Shown: in pieces, positions 16,649-24,117 of the stretch | How the letters are laid out: every line of letters begins with the position of its first letter | Numbering within the stretch: position 1 is the first letter of the stretch | Source of the DNA: a virus | Length of the DNA stretch: 43,138 nt | Virus record (IMG/VR): IMGVR_UViG_3300014839_000018 | Coordinates: 1-43,138 of that record | Direction: 5' to 3' (one strand) | The notes under the pieces: generated by a model | What the model was told of the DNA's origin: nothing | Database searches by the model: none | The model's input: only the letters and a program-made list of their open reading frames with translations | Made by a program: the position numbers and the translations under genes

Positions 16649-19600
16649 TTATTCTGCACCGTCTTCGGTGTTTTCATTTGTATCTTCCTCTGATTCGTCA
16701 ATTGAAAAATAATAATATATTTCATCATCTTTACTTTTGGAAGAATCCTTTGGATAGTATATTTTACTTGGCTTTATACTATCAAGTTTTGAATCATCAA
16801 TGTCTTTAATATCAGTATATTTATAGCTCTCAATTCTAATAATATCTTTCGGTAAAATATTTTTCGTTTCGGTCTGGTGCCCAGTTGCTAAACCAAAAGA
16901 AATATCATCCTCCATAGCTTTCGAGTTTATTACAACTATTATAAGATTTCTCTTATCAATCGGAATATCTTTATTTGCTCTTTCTTTTGCATAATCCATG
17001 GCCAATGCTTTATTATTGGTAGCATATATTTTACATTCAAAGCTTCGTTTACTTGTCTTTTCTACAAGTAAACCTTCCTTCAATATTTTATTCGCTGCTG
17101 CTTTACTTGTGCCGTGGTATACTTCCCCAGAACCTTCCGGATATCTTCCTGGGCCTGGGCCGCCTTTAAAAGATTTTTCAGCATCTTTTGTATCGTATAC
17201 CAGCATACATCGGCAATTACAGTTCTCTTCTGCAAGGGAACCATTTCCCGGACACGACATGCTGTCACCGCCTACCTCAAAGTCTTCGCTTATAGGTATA
17301 CCATCGGAATACTTATCGGCGGCTTCTGCATGGGTATCTCTGGCATCCGGCTCAGCTACCCATATCTTCACTAACACATCTTCCAATCCCATTTGTTCTA
17401 CGGCGTCAAGTTCGGCATGAGAACAGGCGGATGTCGTTTCTGTACGGGCTATAAGGTCACTCCGATATTTTTCTTCTGTGATAAACACATCCGCGATATT
17501 CTCACTCATCGTCAGTATGCTTGCACCGTCCTCAAAATCCTTAGACAAAGAGGATTCTACCTTATCCGCCATGGTATCGGTTACGCTGGTAGATAACTCA
17601 CGTAAACGAGTACCAATATATTTTTGTACTTTCGGGTCATTAACATTATACTTAAACTTAGCAGCCTTTGTGCCAGCAGTTAACGTATCAACCATTTCAT
17701 CCGCAATATCCTTATTAATCTTTTCCATAACTGGCTTAATTCTATTTTGTATAGTCTTAGCCATTTCCTTCTTATCAAAACAAAGACCTTTTATTTTACC
17801 GTTGTTATCTTTTAGCCACTTCTGTCGATTGCTTTTAGATACCACGGATATGGAACACTTTACCGGAACAGCTTTCTTTTCTATGTTGTCAATAACTTCT
17901 TTTTTCATAGCAGAAAAGATACCAGCAAACGCCTTAGTATAAAGAGGCTCATATGCCTTTGCCGTCGTGTCAAATTTCTTCCATAGCTTTGTCTTCTGCT
18001 CGGTAGTCATTGACTTGATACTTTTAACTGGTAAGGACTTTTCCTCCTCCTCTTCTTCTTCCTTACTTTCATCAATTACGAAAAAGCAATAAATTTCATC
18101 ATCTTTACTTTTGGAAGAATCCTTTGGGTAATATATTACAGGTGAAGAATAATCTTCCTTTTCAATATCAGTATATTTATAAACTTCTATTCTGATAATG
18201 TCTCTATTGGATACATTTTTTTCAGCTATTTTATACGTGGTACTTTCTGGATTAACTTTAAAAGCGGATGATTTACATACTACAATAGCCAATTGCTTAT
18301 CTTTTAAAATTTCCGGTGTTGTACCCATTCTTCTCGTAGTGACTCTGGCATAACTAAAAGCTACGGATTTATCGTCTGTCGCATATACCTTCGCACCGCC
18401 TAATGAATTTTTATCTCCAACTTGTAACCCATCAGATAATATTTTTTCTGCTGCTTCTTTACTTGTACCATGATATACTTCTCCGCTTCCTGACGGATAC
18501 CTACCTGAGCCTGGGCCGCCTTTACTTTGTATACTACCTTCTTCAGTCGGTACTTCCGCTGGAGTAGCCTCTGGTTTTGTCTCGCCAGTATACTGCTGTA
18601 GGTTAAAAGGAATCCAAGGCATATCTCCCCATTTAACAGGCTCGAGGTCTTTTGCTGCGCGTATCTCATTAATGGTCTTTACATATGCGCCAAGGTCTTC
18701 CATGTTCTCTTGTTGTATCTGGTCGTTTTCAAACTTCGGTAATATAAAGTCAATAACGAAAGCCGGGTCAAATAACTTGGCAAGGTCTCTTGTCAAGTAT
18801 TGGCACATAAGTTTTGAGGTAGGAGAAATCGTTTCATTGATATAGTTTTCGTTTACCGTATCCAGATTAGAACGATTCTGTACATCAACCAATCCTACTT
18901 TTCCGGCAGATATATCATGTGCGGATAATATTCTATCACGCACCATATGCTCTATCTCTTTAACCATCATCTCCCGTGTTGTAGAACGTACTGGAGTATC
19001 GAATTTAAGGCCAGAGTGTAATACATTTGCCTTACCGGAATTTATACCGCCTTGGAATATTTTCCGTACCTGTTGTCTCAAAGATTTAAAAGCGTCATCG
19101 GTCAGGCTTTGTTCCGTAGTAAGAGTGTTACCCATTACGGCATGATTCTTCATAAACTCAGATTGCTGGTTTAGCAAATAGGTATCAATATTGAAAGATG
19201 ATAACTGCGATTTAATAGCCGACATTCCTTCGTACGGATTTCGTAGACTATTATATTTTATCCAGATAATTTCTTCATTCGTAAACTCTTGCCGGATGTT
19301 TCCATCTGTATACATATACCCGCGTATCATCTGCTTACCGTCACGACCTGGCAAAGGCTTTAAATCACCCGTCCACGTAGTCGGTATATTATACATAGAT
19401 ACGGGGTACTTAGAAAACAATCCAGGTACTTTATAGATACCAATAGAGCCAGTTAATTCAAGTCGTATAACTGCACCATGCCAAAAGTTAAATTCTATTT
19501 CATCACTGTTCGGTGAACAAAGCAAAGCGGTTAAATCCGAATCATCAACCGCTATGCGTGCCATACCATTATCTTTGAGGAACTGTCTTCGCTGATGTCT

Positions 19601-19936
19601 TGGTAATGTATCGTATGACTTAATAAGAGGATGGTAAGACTTTAATGATTTACCTAATGCACCACCCTGAGGTTTTTTCTCGAATCTGTAAACCATTTTA
19701 GGAAGACCGGCAATAGTTCTGGCTTTCTTTTCAATAGCAGTATATACCCAGCCCGTATACTTATTTGCCAACTGGTAGAAGTTCAGTAAAGGCTGAACAC
19801 CCGTATCAGTATAGGCGGTATACATACTTGGTATAATATCGTGTATCATTTCCATTTCAGCAGCTAATTGGTTTTGTGCCTGTGGTGTCGTTATTGCTTT
19901 ACTGCCGAAGATCTTAAAAGGAAAATGTTTTGCCAT
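16649..19936 (-). CDS. Portal protein fused to ADP-ribosyltransferase, MuF and a second ADP-ribosyltransferase domain
   Basis: A 1095-aa chain from ATG 19936; an in-frame TTG at 19966 would add 10 residues but is less likely. Residues ~1-450 are a phage portal ('KYTGWVYTAIEKKARTIAGL', 'EEIIWIKYNSLRNPYEG'). Residues ~472-622 are an ART-like domain with H489 in 'EVYHGTS', Y518 in 'KVYATDD' and E584 in 'RDIIRIE', the HYE catalytic set. Residues ~640-915 are a MuF head-morphogenesis domain ('SDLIARTETTSACSHAE', 'DARDTHAEA', 'CPGNGSLAEENCNCRC'). Residues ~923-1082 repeat the ART domain with H941, Y971 and E1036. Each ART is preceded by 'KGGPG(S/P)GRYP' and followed by an acidic tail. Both ARTs appear catalytically intact. 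ART attached to MuF suggests a packaged effector. Confidence 0.85.
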   Translation of the reverse strand: MAKHFPFKIFGSKAITTPQAQNQLAAEMEMIHDIIPSMYTAYTDTGVQPLLNFYQLANKYTGWVYTAIEKKARTIAGLPKMVYRFEKKPQGGALGKSLKSYHPLIKSYDTLPRHQRRQFLKDNGMARIAVDDSDLTALLCSPNSDEIEFNFWHGAVIRLELTGSIGIYKVPGLFSKYPVSMYNIPTTWTGDLKPLPGRDGKQMIRGYMYTDGNIRQEFTNEEIIWIKYNSLRNPYEGMSAIKSQLSSFNIDTYLLNQQSEFMKNHAVMGNTLTTEQSLTDDAFKSLRQQVRKIFQGGINSGKANVLHSGLKFDTPVRSTTREMMVKEIEHMVRDRILSAHDISAGKVGLVDVQNRSNLDTVNENYINETISPTSKLMCQYLTRDLAKLFDPAFVIDFILPKFENDQIQQENMEDLGAYVKTINEIRAAKDLEPVKWGDMPWIPFNLQQYTGETKPEATPAEVPTEEGSIQSKGGPGSGRYPSGSGEVYHGTSKEAAEKILSDGLQVGDKNSLGGAKVYATDDKSVAFSYARVTTRRMGTTPEILKDKQLAIVVCKSSAFKVNPESTTYKIAEKNVSNRDIIRIEVYKYTDIEKEDYSSPVIYYPKDSSKSKDDEIYCFFVIDESKEEEEEEEKSLPVKSIKSMTTEQKTKLWKKFDTTAKAYEPLYTKAFAGIFSAMKKEVIDNIEKKAVPVKCSISVVSKSNRQKWLKDNNGKIKGLCFDKKEMAKTIQNRIKPVMEKINKDIADEMVDTLTAGTKAAKFKYNVNDPKVQKYIGTRLRELSTSVTDTMADKVESSLSKDFEDGASILTMSENIADVFITEEKYRSDLIARTETTSACSHAELDAVEQMGLEDVLVKIWVAEPDARDTHAEAADKYSDGIPISEDFEVGGDSMSCPGNGSLAEENCNCRCMLVYDTKDAEKSFKGGPGPGRYPEGSGEVYHGTSKAAANKILKEGLLVEKTSKRSFECKIYATNNKALAMDYAKERANKDIPIDKRNLIIVVINSKAMEDDISFGLATGHQTETKNILPKDIIRIESYKYTDIKDIDDSKLDSIKPSKIYYPKDSSKSKDDEIYYYFSIDESEEDTNENTEDGAE
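16720..18127 (-). repeat. Direct DNA repeats marking the duplicated ART domain
   Basis: A 34-bp stretch at 16720-16753 recurs exactly at 18094-18127. Further similar blocks encode the 'GGPG.GRYP.GSGEVYHGTSK' entry to each domain (about 17102-17162 and 18454-18526). The interval between copies holds MuF. Conservation at the DNA level indicates that the ART module was duplicated recently or is homogenised. Confidence 0.85.
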
Positions 19937-19959
19937 TTGTTCACCATTCTTAATAAGTA

Positions 19960-20379
19960 TCACCAAGATATTTTAACAAGTTTTTTATCACTGAAATTCT
20001 TTGATATTTTTATGAGTCCGTAATCAAAGCATACAAGTTGATTTCCAATAAATCCAAAGTTATCTATTTTAATATCATTAAAGAAAGAAGGTATTTTTTC
20101 GGGATAATCTTTCTTACGGCCTATCTCAACTTTTTTCTGTAATAATATTTTTCCATCATTACTTATATGGGTACATGGAGCAAACCACTTTGCAAGAGGT
20201 GTGTGTTCTACCTCTTTCCAAATTGCCCACTCTTTTACATTCTGAAAATAAGCCTCATATTTTTCAATCTTAACTACCAGTGTTGTATCCACTGCACACC
20301 AGTATACATCTCGATAACACCCACAATCTATATACCGAGCAATTAAAATATCCTTATATGCTTGTATACTTATATCCAA
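19960..20379 (-). CDS. Minimal protein-kinase-like protein
   Basis: A 139-aa protein starting directly after the large terminase stop. It carries the ordered kinase residues in very compact form: a Gly-loop-like 'DCGCYRDVYWCAV', K37 in 'TLVVKIE' (VAIK lysine), E50 in 'NVKEWAIWKE' (helix C), hinge-like 'LLQKKVEIG', D102-x-K-x-x-N107 in 'NDIKIDNFGF' (HRDLKxxN equivalent) and D119 in 'VCFDYGL' (DFG equivalent). Normal kinase domains are about 250 aa, so most of the C-lobe is absent. Small kinase-like proteins occur in some phage genomes near packaging genes. Activity, substrate, or a purely structural role are unknown. Confidence 0.7.
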   Translation of the reverse strand: MDISIQAYKDILIARYIDCGCYRDVYWCAVDTTLVVKIEKYEAYFQNVKEWAIWKEVEHTPLAKWFAPCTHISNDGKILLQKKVEIGRKKDYPEKIPSFFNDIKIDNFGFIGNQLVCFDYGLIKISKNFSDKKLVKISW

Positions 20380-21855
20380 TTACCATTCCTCTTCATCATT
20401 ATCATTTACTCCAACAGAGAATACACCAGGTACTTTCTGAGTATTTATATATAGGTAAGACAGCGCTTGCGTCATCATATCTACCTGGTCATCGTGCGCT
20501 CCGTTTGGAAATTGTTTTATTTCGGTAAGAAAATCGGCAACCCAAGGATACATAGTTGTTTCTGGAAAGTATACATTACCTGCATCGAAGTAAACGGTAA
20601 CCGCTTCTGCACGTGCTTCTTTACTTTCGGTAGGATTCACTGGAATAATGCCAGCAATTTTATCCTTGAGTACTTGTATGATAGCAGTGCCATTGCTCTT
20701 ATCTTCAATTAACTTTGCACCAGCCATTGGGTATTTAACTACCATCATCTTGAACTTCTGTATTGTGGTAACGAAATCAAACAGTCCTTTGCAAGCGTCA
20801 AGAAAATAAACATTCGCACCAAGTTTACCCCATACTCCAATACTAACAGGGTCACTTGTTTTTTTATCCTTAAAGGAACTATCTAAAGACAGTATAATTT
20901 TGTCAAATTTTCTCGGTAAACTTGCTGCATTATAGTACTGAAATGATTCTTCTTTAAAGATAATGCCTTCTTGTGCCGAAGGATGCTGTTGATATAGGGC
21001 CTCAAAGCGCATTGGGGACATTCTACGGGCATCTAACAGCTTTTGATGACTATGGCGTAAGGGCCATAGTGCTTCATCATACTGGCGCGTGTCCTCTGCT
21101 GTCCTATTATAAGTATCTTTTAGTGCTGGTATGGATATGATTTCCCATTTCGCTGCTTCTTGCTTATCGGCAAGGATTCTGCCAACTAAGTCGTCCTCAT
21201 GCCACCTGGTCATGATAACTAATTGCTTGCTTCCATTATGTAAACGGGTAGTGAATACCGTAGTATACCACTCCCATATTGATTGACGTACAACTTCAGA
21301 TTTCGCTTCCTGGTAATCTTTAATAGGGTCATCTATTATCCCAAGGTCAACAGTCTTTCCAGAAAGTGGTCCGCCTATACCAACAGAATTGAAATAGCCT
21401 TCATACCCTACTATTTCAAATATGTCACTATTCTTTAAATAACTACCACGGGCATCTGTAGATATATTCTTTGTATTGAGCTGTGTCTTAGGAAATAACT
21501 CTGCATATTCCGGAGTCTGTATAATTCGTTGACATTGTCTGTTCAGTCCGGATGCTAAGTCTGAACTATAAGCACAAACGGCAATTTTAAGATTCGGATT
21601 TCTTCCGAGTGCAAACGCTGGAAAGCGGCGTGAGGTTAATTCGGATTTACCATGTTGTGGTGGTAGATTTATTATGAGGTTTTTTGCATTCTTATCTGTA
21701 AGGAGGTTGTCAAGTCTTGAAGCTATATACTTATGAAACCCCATGATACTATACTTAGGGTAAGTATATTCCGTAAAATCAATTAAGAAACTGCGAGCCA
21801 GTTCCTTATTAACTTCCGGAAGTATCTCCATCATCTGTTGCATTTGTAGAGACAC
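20380..21855 (-). CDS. terL: Terminase large subunit
   Basis: A 491-aa protein that starts with GTG 21855, preceded by AAGGGG at eight bases. The ATPase half has Walker A 'LPPQHGKSE' (residues ~64-72), Walker B 'LGIIDDP' (D175, D176) and coupling-type 'VIMTRWHEDDLVGRIL'. The nuclease half has acidic residues in 'ILSLDSSFKDK', 'LIEDKSNG' and 'GAHDDQVDMM', the RNase H-like triad. It pumps DNA into the prohead and cuts genome ends. It overlaps the small terminase gene by 47 bases. Confidence 0.97.
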   Translation of the reverse strand: MSLQMQQMMEILPEVNKELARSFLIDFTEYTYPKYSIMGFHKYIASRLDNLLTDKNAKNLIINLPPQHGKSELTSRRFPAFALGRNPNLKIAVCAYSSDLASGLNRQCQRIIQTPEYAELFPKTQLNTKNISTDARGSYLKNSDIFEIVGYEGYFNSVGIGGPLSGKTVDLGIIDDPIKDYQEAKSEVVRQSIWEWYTTVFTTRLHNGSKQLVIMTRWHEDDLVGRILADKQEAAKWEIISIPALKDTYNRTAEDTRQYDEALWPLRHSHQKLLDARRMSPMRFEALYQQHPSAQEGIIFKEESFQYYNAASLPRKFDKIILSLDSSFKDKKTSDPVSIGVWGKLGANVYFLDACKGLFDFVTTIQKFKMMVVKYPMAGAKLIEDKSNGTAIIQVLKDKIAGIIPVNPTESKEARAEAVTVYFDAGNVYFPETTMYPWVADFLTEIKQFPNGAHDDQVDMMTQALSYLYINTQKVPGVFSVGVNDNDEEEW

Positions 21856-22402
21856 GTATTATTCCCCTTAGTGCTTCAATCTGTTCAGGTGTTAGTTTTG
21901 TTATGTCTATCTTGACGTTTGATACTGCTTCTCCCTTTTGGTTGAAATCTATCTGCTGTGCGACCTTACCAAAACATCTATCGTATGCCCATGGATAACC
22001 TTTTTTCATTGCAATGATTTGTACCATTGCGGCCATCATTTGTTCGACCGAAGCATCTTTCGGAAAGTTAGGAAAATACTTTCGTATCGTTTTCATTTCT
22101 GAAGCGAAACATCCAGTCTCTTCCCCGAGCCTACGCAACGCAACGTGAAAGTGAACCGTTCCCTTCGGACATCCGCTGGGATTGCCTGATTGCCCGGGCT
22201 GCCATTGAAAGGGCTTAAGGTTCTTTGCTACGCGTGCCGCTGTTGCTTTCTTAGCTTCTTCTGTGCCGGGTACCTTATATCTTTTATTCTTTACTTGTAA
22301 AGCGGCATTTCTTCTGTCTCTATTAAGCACCTTACTGCTTACGTCCTTTACCGATGGACGTTTTATATTGTTTTTTGTATTAATCTTTACCTCTTTTTTC
22401 AT
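21809..22402 (-). CDS. Terminase small subunit-like protein (DUF5681 motif)
   Basis: A 197-aa basic protein. It contains 'FQWQPGQSGNPSGCPKGT' (about residue 65-83), the GQSGNPkGrPKG signature of DUF5681, often found in small terminase proteins beside terL. The N-terminal 60 residues are Lys/Arg-rich and may contact DNA; the C-terminal part is helical ('EQMMAAMVQIIAMKKGYPWA'). Overlap with terL supports its role in packaging-site recognition. The ATG lacks a clear ribosome site, and the gene begins after a 150-bp noncoding gap carrying AT palindromes, likely a transcription start for late genes. Confidence 0.78.
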   Translation of the reverse strand: MKKEVKINTKNNIKRPSVKDVSSKVLNRDRRNAALQVKNKRYKVPGTEEAKKATAARVAKNLKPFQWQPGQSGNPSGCPKGTVHFHVALRRLGEETGCFASEMKTIRKYFPNFPKDASVEQMMAAMVQIIAMKKGYPWAYDRCFGKVAQQIDFNQKGEAVSNVKIDITKLTPEQIEALRGIIRVSTNATDDGDTSGS

Positions 22403-22552
22403 ACGGTTAATATAACACTTTACACATAATAGTATTATATTTATTTACATTCCAGATAAAAAAATAACTATACGTATTAATTATTAACAATTAATCATTA
22501 ATTATTAACAATTTATACATATAGTTATAGATTTAACAAATAAGAAAATAGG
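22403..22552 (-). promoter_or_regulatory. Noncoding gap upstream of late genes with AT palindromes
   Basis: No gene is visible. Two adjacent near-palindromes of the TTAATTATTAACAATTAAT type occupy 22476-22515, preceded by TACGTA. On the minus strand a TATAAT-like element (about 22437-22432) lies downstream of them with no good -35. This is a plausible late promoter or control region for the terminase-head-tail operon. Confidence 0.45.
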
Positions 22553-22858
22553 TCAGGCTTTGTCGGGTAATTCTCTCCAATACTCCGGAGGGTAAAAGCT
22601 CCAAGATTTCTCATTATATCTATACTGAATCACAATCTTCCCACCTATATCTGTCAACACTTCCTTGTTCAGTTCTGGTAAAGTTTCCGGGATAACTTTA
22701 ATCCATTCATTTTTCAATAACTCAATATACTCTTCATACGTACCTATAATAGCTTCACATTGCGCAACCATAGGATTATTGCAATCCTTGTCATGCCATT
22801 TGGCTTCCTTTTTACACGCCGCAATTTTTTCTTGCAACTGTTTAATAATAGTTTTCAT
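22553..22858 (-). CDS. DUF551-like small protein
   Basis: A 101-aa protein. Residues 1-50 form a helical coil with Lys, Cys and His ('KIAACKKEAKWHDKDCNN'). The second half, 'WIKVIPETLPELNKEVLTD' then 'SWSFYPPEYWRELPDKA', follows the W-i.v...lP..g..Vl...W...lP pattern of DUF551 proteins, common small phage proteins of unknown role. ATG overlaps the upstream stop as ATGA, implying coupled translation. Confidence 0.72.
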   Translation of the reverse strand: MKTIIKQLQEKIAACKKEAKWHDKDCNNPMVAQCEAIIGTYEEYIELLKNEWIKVIPETLPELNKEVLTDIGGKIVIQYRYNEKSWSFYPPEYWRELPDKA

Positions 22859-23003
22859 ATTTTACACGTTACCAATGCAAGTAACATTTCATCGGTAATA
22901 CCCTCAATACATATTCCAGCATCGGCAAAAACACACCTATCACAATACTTACCCGCCCCACTGAATACCAACCGTCAGGATGAGTATAATCCCCATTGTC
23001 CAT
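22855..23003 (-). pseudogene. Small CxxC protein with a one-base frame break
   Basis: An ATG at 23003, one base after the upstream stop, opens 'MDNGDYTHPDGWYSVG'. One base later in phase, after the GGGG run at 22959-22956, the -1 frame reads 'AGKYCDRCVFADAGICIEG' and ends at TGA 22855-22857, overlapping the next start as ATGA. Joining the frames gives a natural 49-aa zinc-ribbon-like protein. Neither frame alone looks complete. Options are a sequencing or real 1-bp loss in the G run, programmed slippage, or initiation of the second part at TTG 22971. Confidence 0.55.
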
Positions 23004-23004
23004 T

Positions 23005-23232
23005 TTATGCCTGTCCTTTCTTCTTCATCTTATAAGGTTTCGTCCGGCCATCCCTATATCGTATCAAATTTTTCAACTCTTTTATTTTCGCCTCACTTTC
23101 TTTAGTAAGTTCACTATATCCACAATCCGGGCAGGTCTTTCTACTTACCATGCAAGTATTAATTTTATCCGGCATAAGTTCCCGGTCTGTCTTCAGCCTC
23201 ATATTTTCACCATCACAATTTTTACAGTACAT
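23005..23232 (-). CDS. Small zinc-ribbon protein
   Basis: A 75-aa protein with two cysteine pairs, 'MYCKNCDGENM' (C3, C6) and 'KTCPDCGYSE' (C34, C37), expected to bind one zinc. The rest is Lys/Glu-rich helix ending 'KPYKMKKKGQA'. It overlaps the preceding membrane peptide gene by 11 bases. Such proteins often bind nucleic acid or other proteins; no specific role can be given. Confidence 0.75.
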   Translation of the reverse strand: MYCKNCDGENMRLKTDRELMPDKINTCMVSRKTCPDCGYSELTKESEAKIKELKNLIRYRDGRTKPYKMKKKGQA

Positions 23233-23332
23233 TTTCCTCTTCTACCTCTACCAATACCTCATGGATAAATACCATTGCAACAACTGCAATGACACCGCCA
23301 AACACAACTCCGCAAATAAAAGCTATCCACAT
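23222..23332 (-). CDS. 36-aa single-pass membrane protein
   Basis: Short gene starting ATG 23332 with GGGGG four bases upstream. Protein begins 'MWIAFICGVVFGGVIAVVA', one clear transmembrane segment, and ends with an acidic tail 'EVLVEVEEENVL'. It overlaps the following zinc-ribbon gene. Size and shape would fit a small holin, a spanin-like or a regulatory membrane peptide, but no family match is claimed. Confidence 0.65.
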   Translation of the reverse strand: MWIAFICGVVFGGVIAVVAMVFIHEVLVEVEEENVL

Positions 23333-23469
23333 AAAACCCCCATAAAAAATCTTGACAGTTTAATAAACAAGCCTGCCTACAAATATCGAGCGTATTTATT
23401 ATAATTATAATTAATTAATTATTAATAATTTTGGGATGCCGACCCCGCATAAAGGAACAAATGTTTCTA

Positions 23470-23519
23470 TTAATTATTAACAATTAATGATTAATTATTA
23501 ATAATTAATAGGCTTCGAT
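23470..23519. repeat. Palindromic AT repeat, copy B, with conserved flank
   Basis: Two adjacent palindromes, the second (23492-23511) a perfect 20-bp palindrome of the TTAATTATTAATAATTAA type, followed by AGGCTTCGAT. About 31 bp including this flank recurs at 40901-40927. On the minus strand TATAAT (about 23525-23520) lies directly before the flank. Confidence 0.8.
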
Positions 23520-23528
23520 TATATTAGA

Positions 23529-23557
23529 TTGACAAAACGGAGCGATTTCGATATAAC
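23529..23557 (+). promoter_or_regulatory. Sigma70-type promoter on the plus strand
   Basis: TTGACA at 23529-23534, a 17-bp spacer, and TATAAC at 23552-23557 match a consensus promoter with optimal spacing, directed against the genes. The spacer contains GGAGCGATTT (23539-23548). No plus-strand gene follows, so any product would be a noncoding or antisense RNA over the small membrane gene at 23765-23935. Confidence 0.5.
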
Positions 23558-23660
23558 ACATTGATTTTATAGTAACTTATAGAAATCATCAAAAATCGTG
23601 TTTTTTCATTTTTACAAGTTCCAACTCTATTAATTGTTAATTAATAGCAAAAGTTAATAA

Positions 23661-23690
23661 TTTATAGTCAAAAATCGCTCCAAAACTCAA
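23661..23690 (-). promoter_or_regulatory. Promoter-like sequence on the minus strand
   Basis: TTGAGT at 23690-23685, an 18-bp spacer and TATAAA at 23666-23661. The spacer holds the same GGAGCGATTT (23681-23672) as the facing plus-strand promoter, an inverted pair 123 bp apart. It could drive the 23332-to-22553 genes and possibly the late operon; the shared decamer could be an operator. Confidence 0.45.
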
Positions 23691-23764
23691 TAGTAAAAAC
23701 CACCCCATTTTTTCTACTTTTAGCCCATTCCAAAAGTCTCCAAAATCCTTAAAAACACAAAACC

Positions 23765-23935
23765 TCAGCAATTACGTTTTTTCCTATATTTCAGCGTCTT
23801 AAAAAAAGTTAGAAATCTGTAAATGAAATAGCCTATTTTCTCTATAATTATTACCCAGATTAATACGGTCAAAGGCCATTTGATAAATACCGTAACGCCG
23901 TAACAGAGTGCTATAAATACGGAATCTTCTGTCAT
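23765..23935 (-). CDS. 56-aa membrane protein
   Basis: ATG 23935 overlaps the stop of the upstream gene as ATGA. The protein has a hydrophobic stretch 'VTVFIKWPLTVLIWVIIIEK' able to span the membrane and a basic C-terminus 'FFKTLKYRKKRNC', so the tail is probably cytoplasmic. It is the last gene before the noncoding control region. A small holin-like function is possible but unsupported by any motif. Confidence 0.7.
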   Translation of the reverse strand: MTEDSVFIALCYGVTVFIKWPLTVLIWVIIIEKIGYFIYRFLTFFKTLKYRKKRNC

Positions 23936-24117
23936 GTTATTTTTAACCTTTTATACCTTTCTTCCAGACTGTTTTGCATACATATTATATGCTCTTTAAT
24001 AGTACCACTACCAATAGTAATGATAGTATGTTCGAGTATAGTTCCTACAATGTTCATATACCGTTTATCATACAACGTAATTTTATTCCCAGAAAACACA
24101 GAGTACCGAGCCGTCAA
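23932..24117 (-). CDS. Small protein of unknown function
   Basis: About 61 aa if started at TTG 24117, which overlaps the upstream stop as TTGA; an earlier in-frame TTG at 24156 would give 74 aa but lies inside the upstream gene. The sequence 'NIVGTILEHTIITIGSGTIK' is strand-rich and the end is helical ('QNSLEERYKRLKIT'). Both start options are non-AUG. Coupled at its end to the membrane gene. Confidence 0.5.
   Translation of the reverse strand: MTARYSVFSGNKITLYDKRYMNIVGTILEHTIITIGSGTIKEHIICMQNSLEERYKRLKIT

Larger units (their letters stand above)
23333..23764. promoter_or_regulatory. Noncoding control region with palindromic repeats and facing promoters
   Basis: About 430 bp with no credible gene. 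It holds AT palindromes at 23408-23430, 23470-23511 and 23630-23648, a GC-richer patch at 23432-23450, and two promoter-like sequences pointing at each other (separate entries). This is the largest gap in the window and divides accessory genes from the late block. Candidate origin of replication or main late-control region. Confidence 0.6.

Noticed and set aside
23427-23457. Terminator from GGG...CCC near GCGGGGTCGGCATCCC
   Set aside because: Only 3-4 bp can pair and no T-run follows in the transcript direction.
23333-23764. CRISPR-like array from repeated AT sequences
   Set aside because: Repeats are palindromic, irregularly spaced and too AT-rich, with no unique spacers or cas genes.
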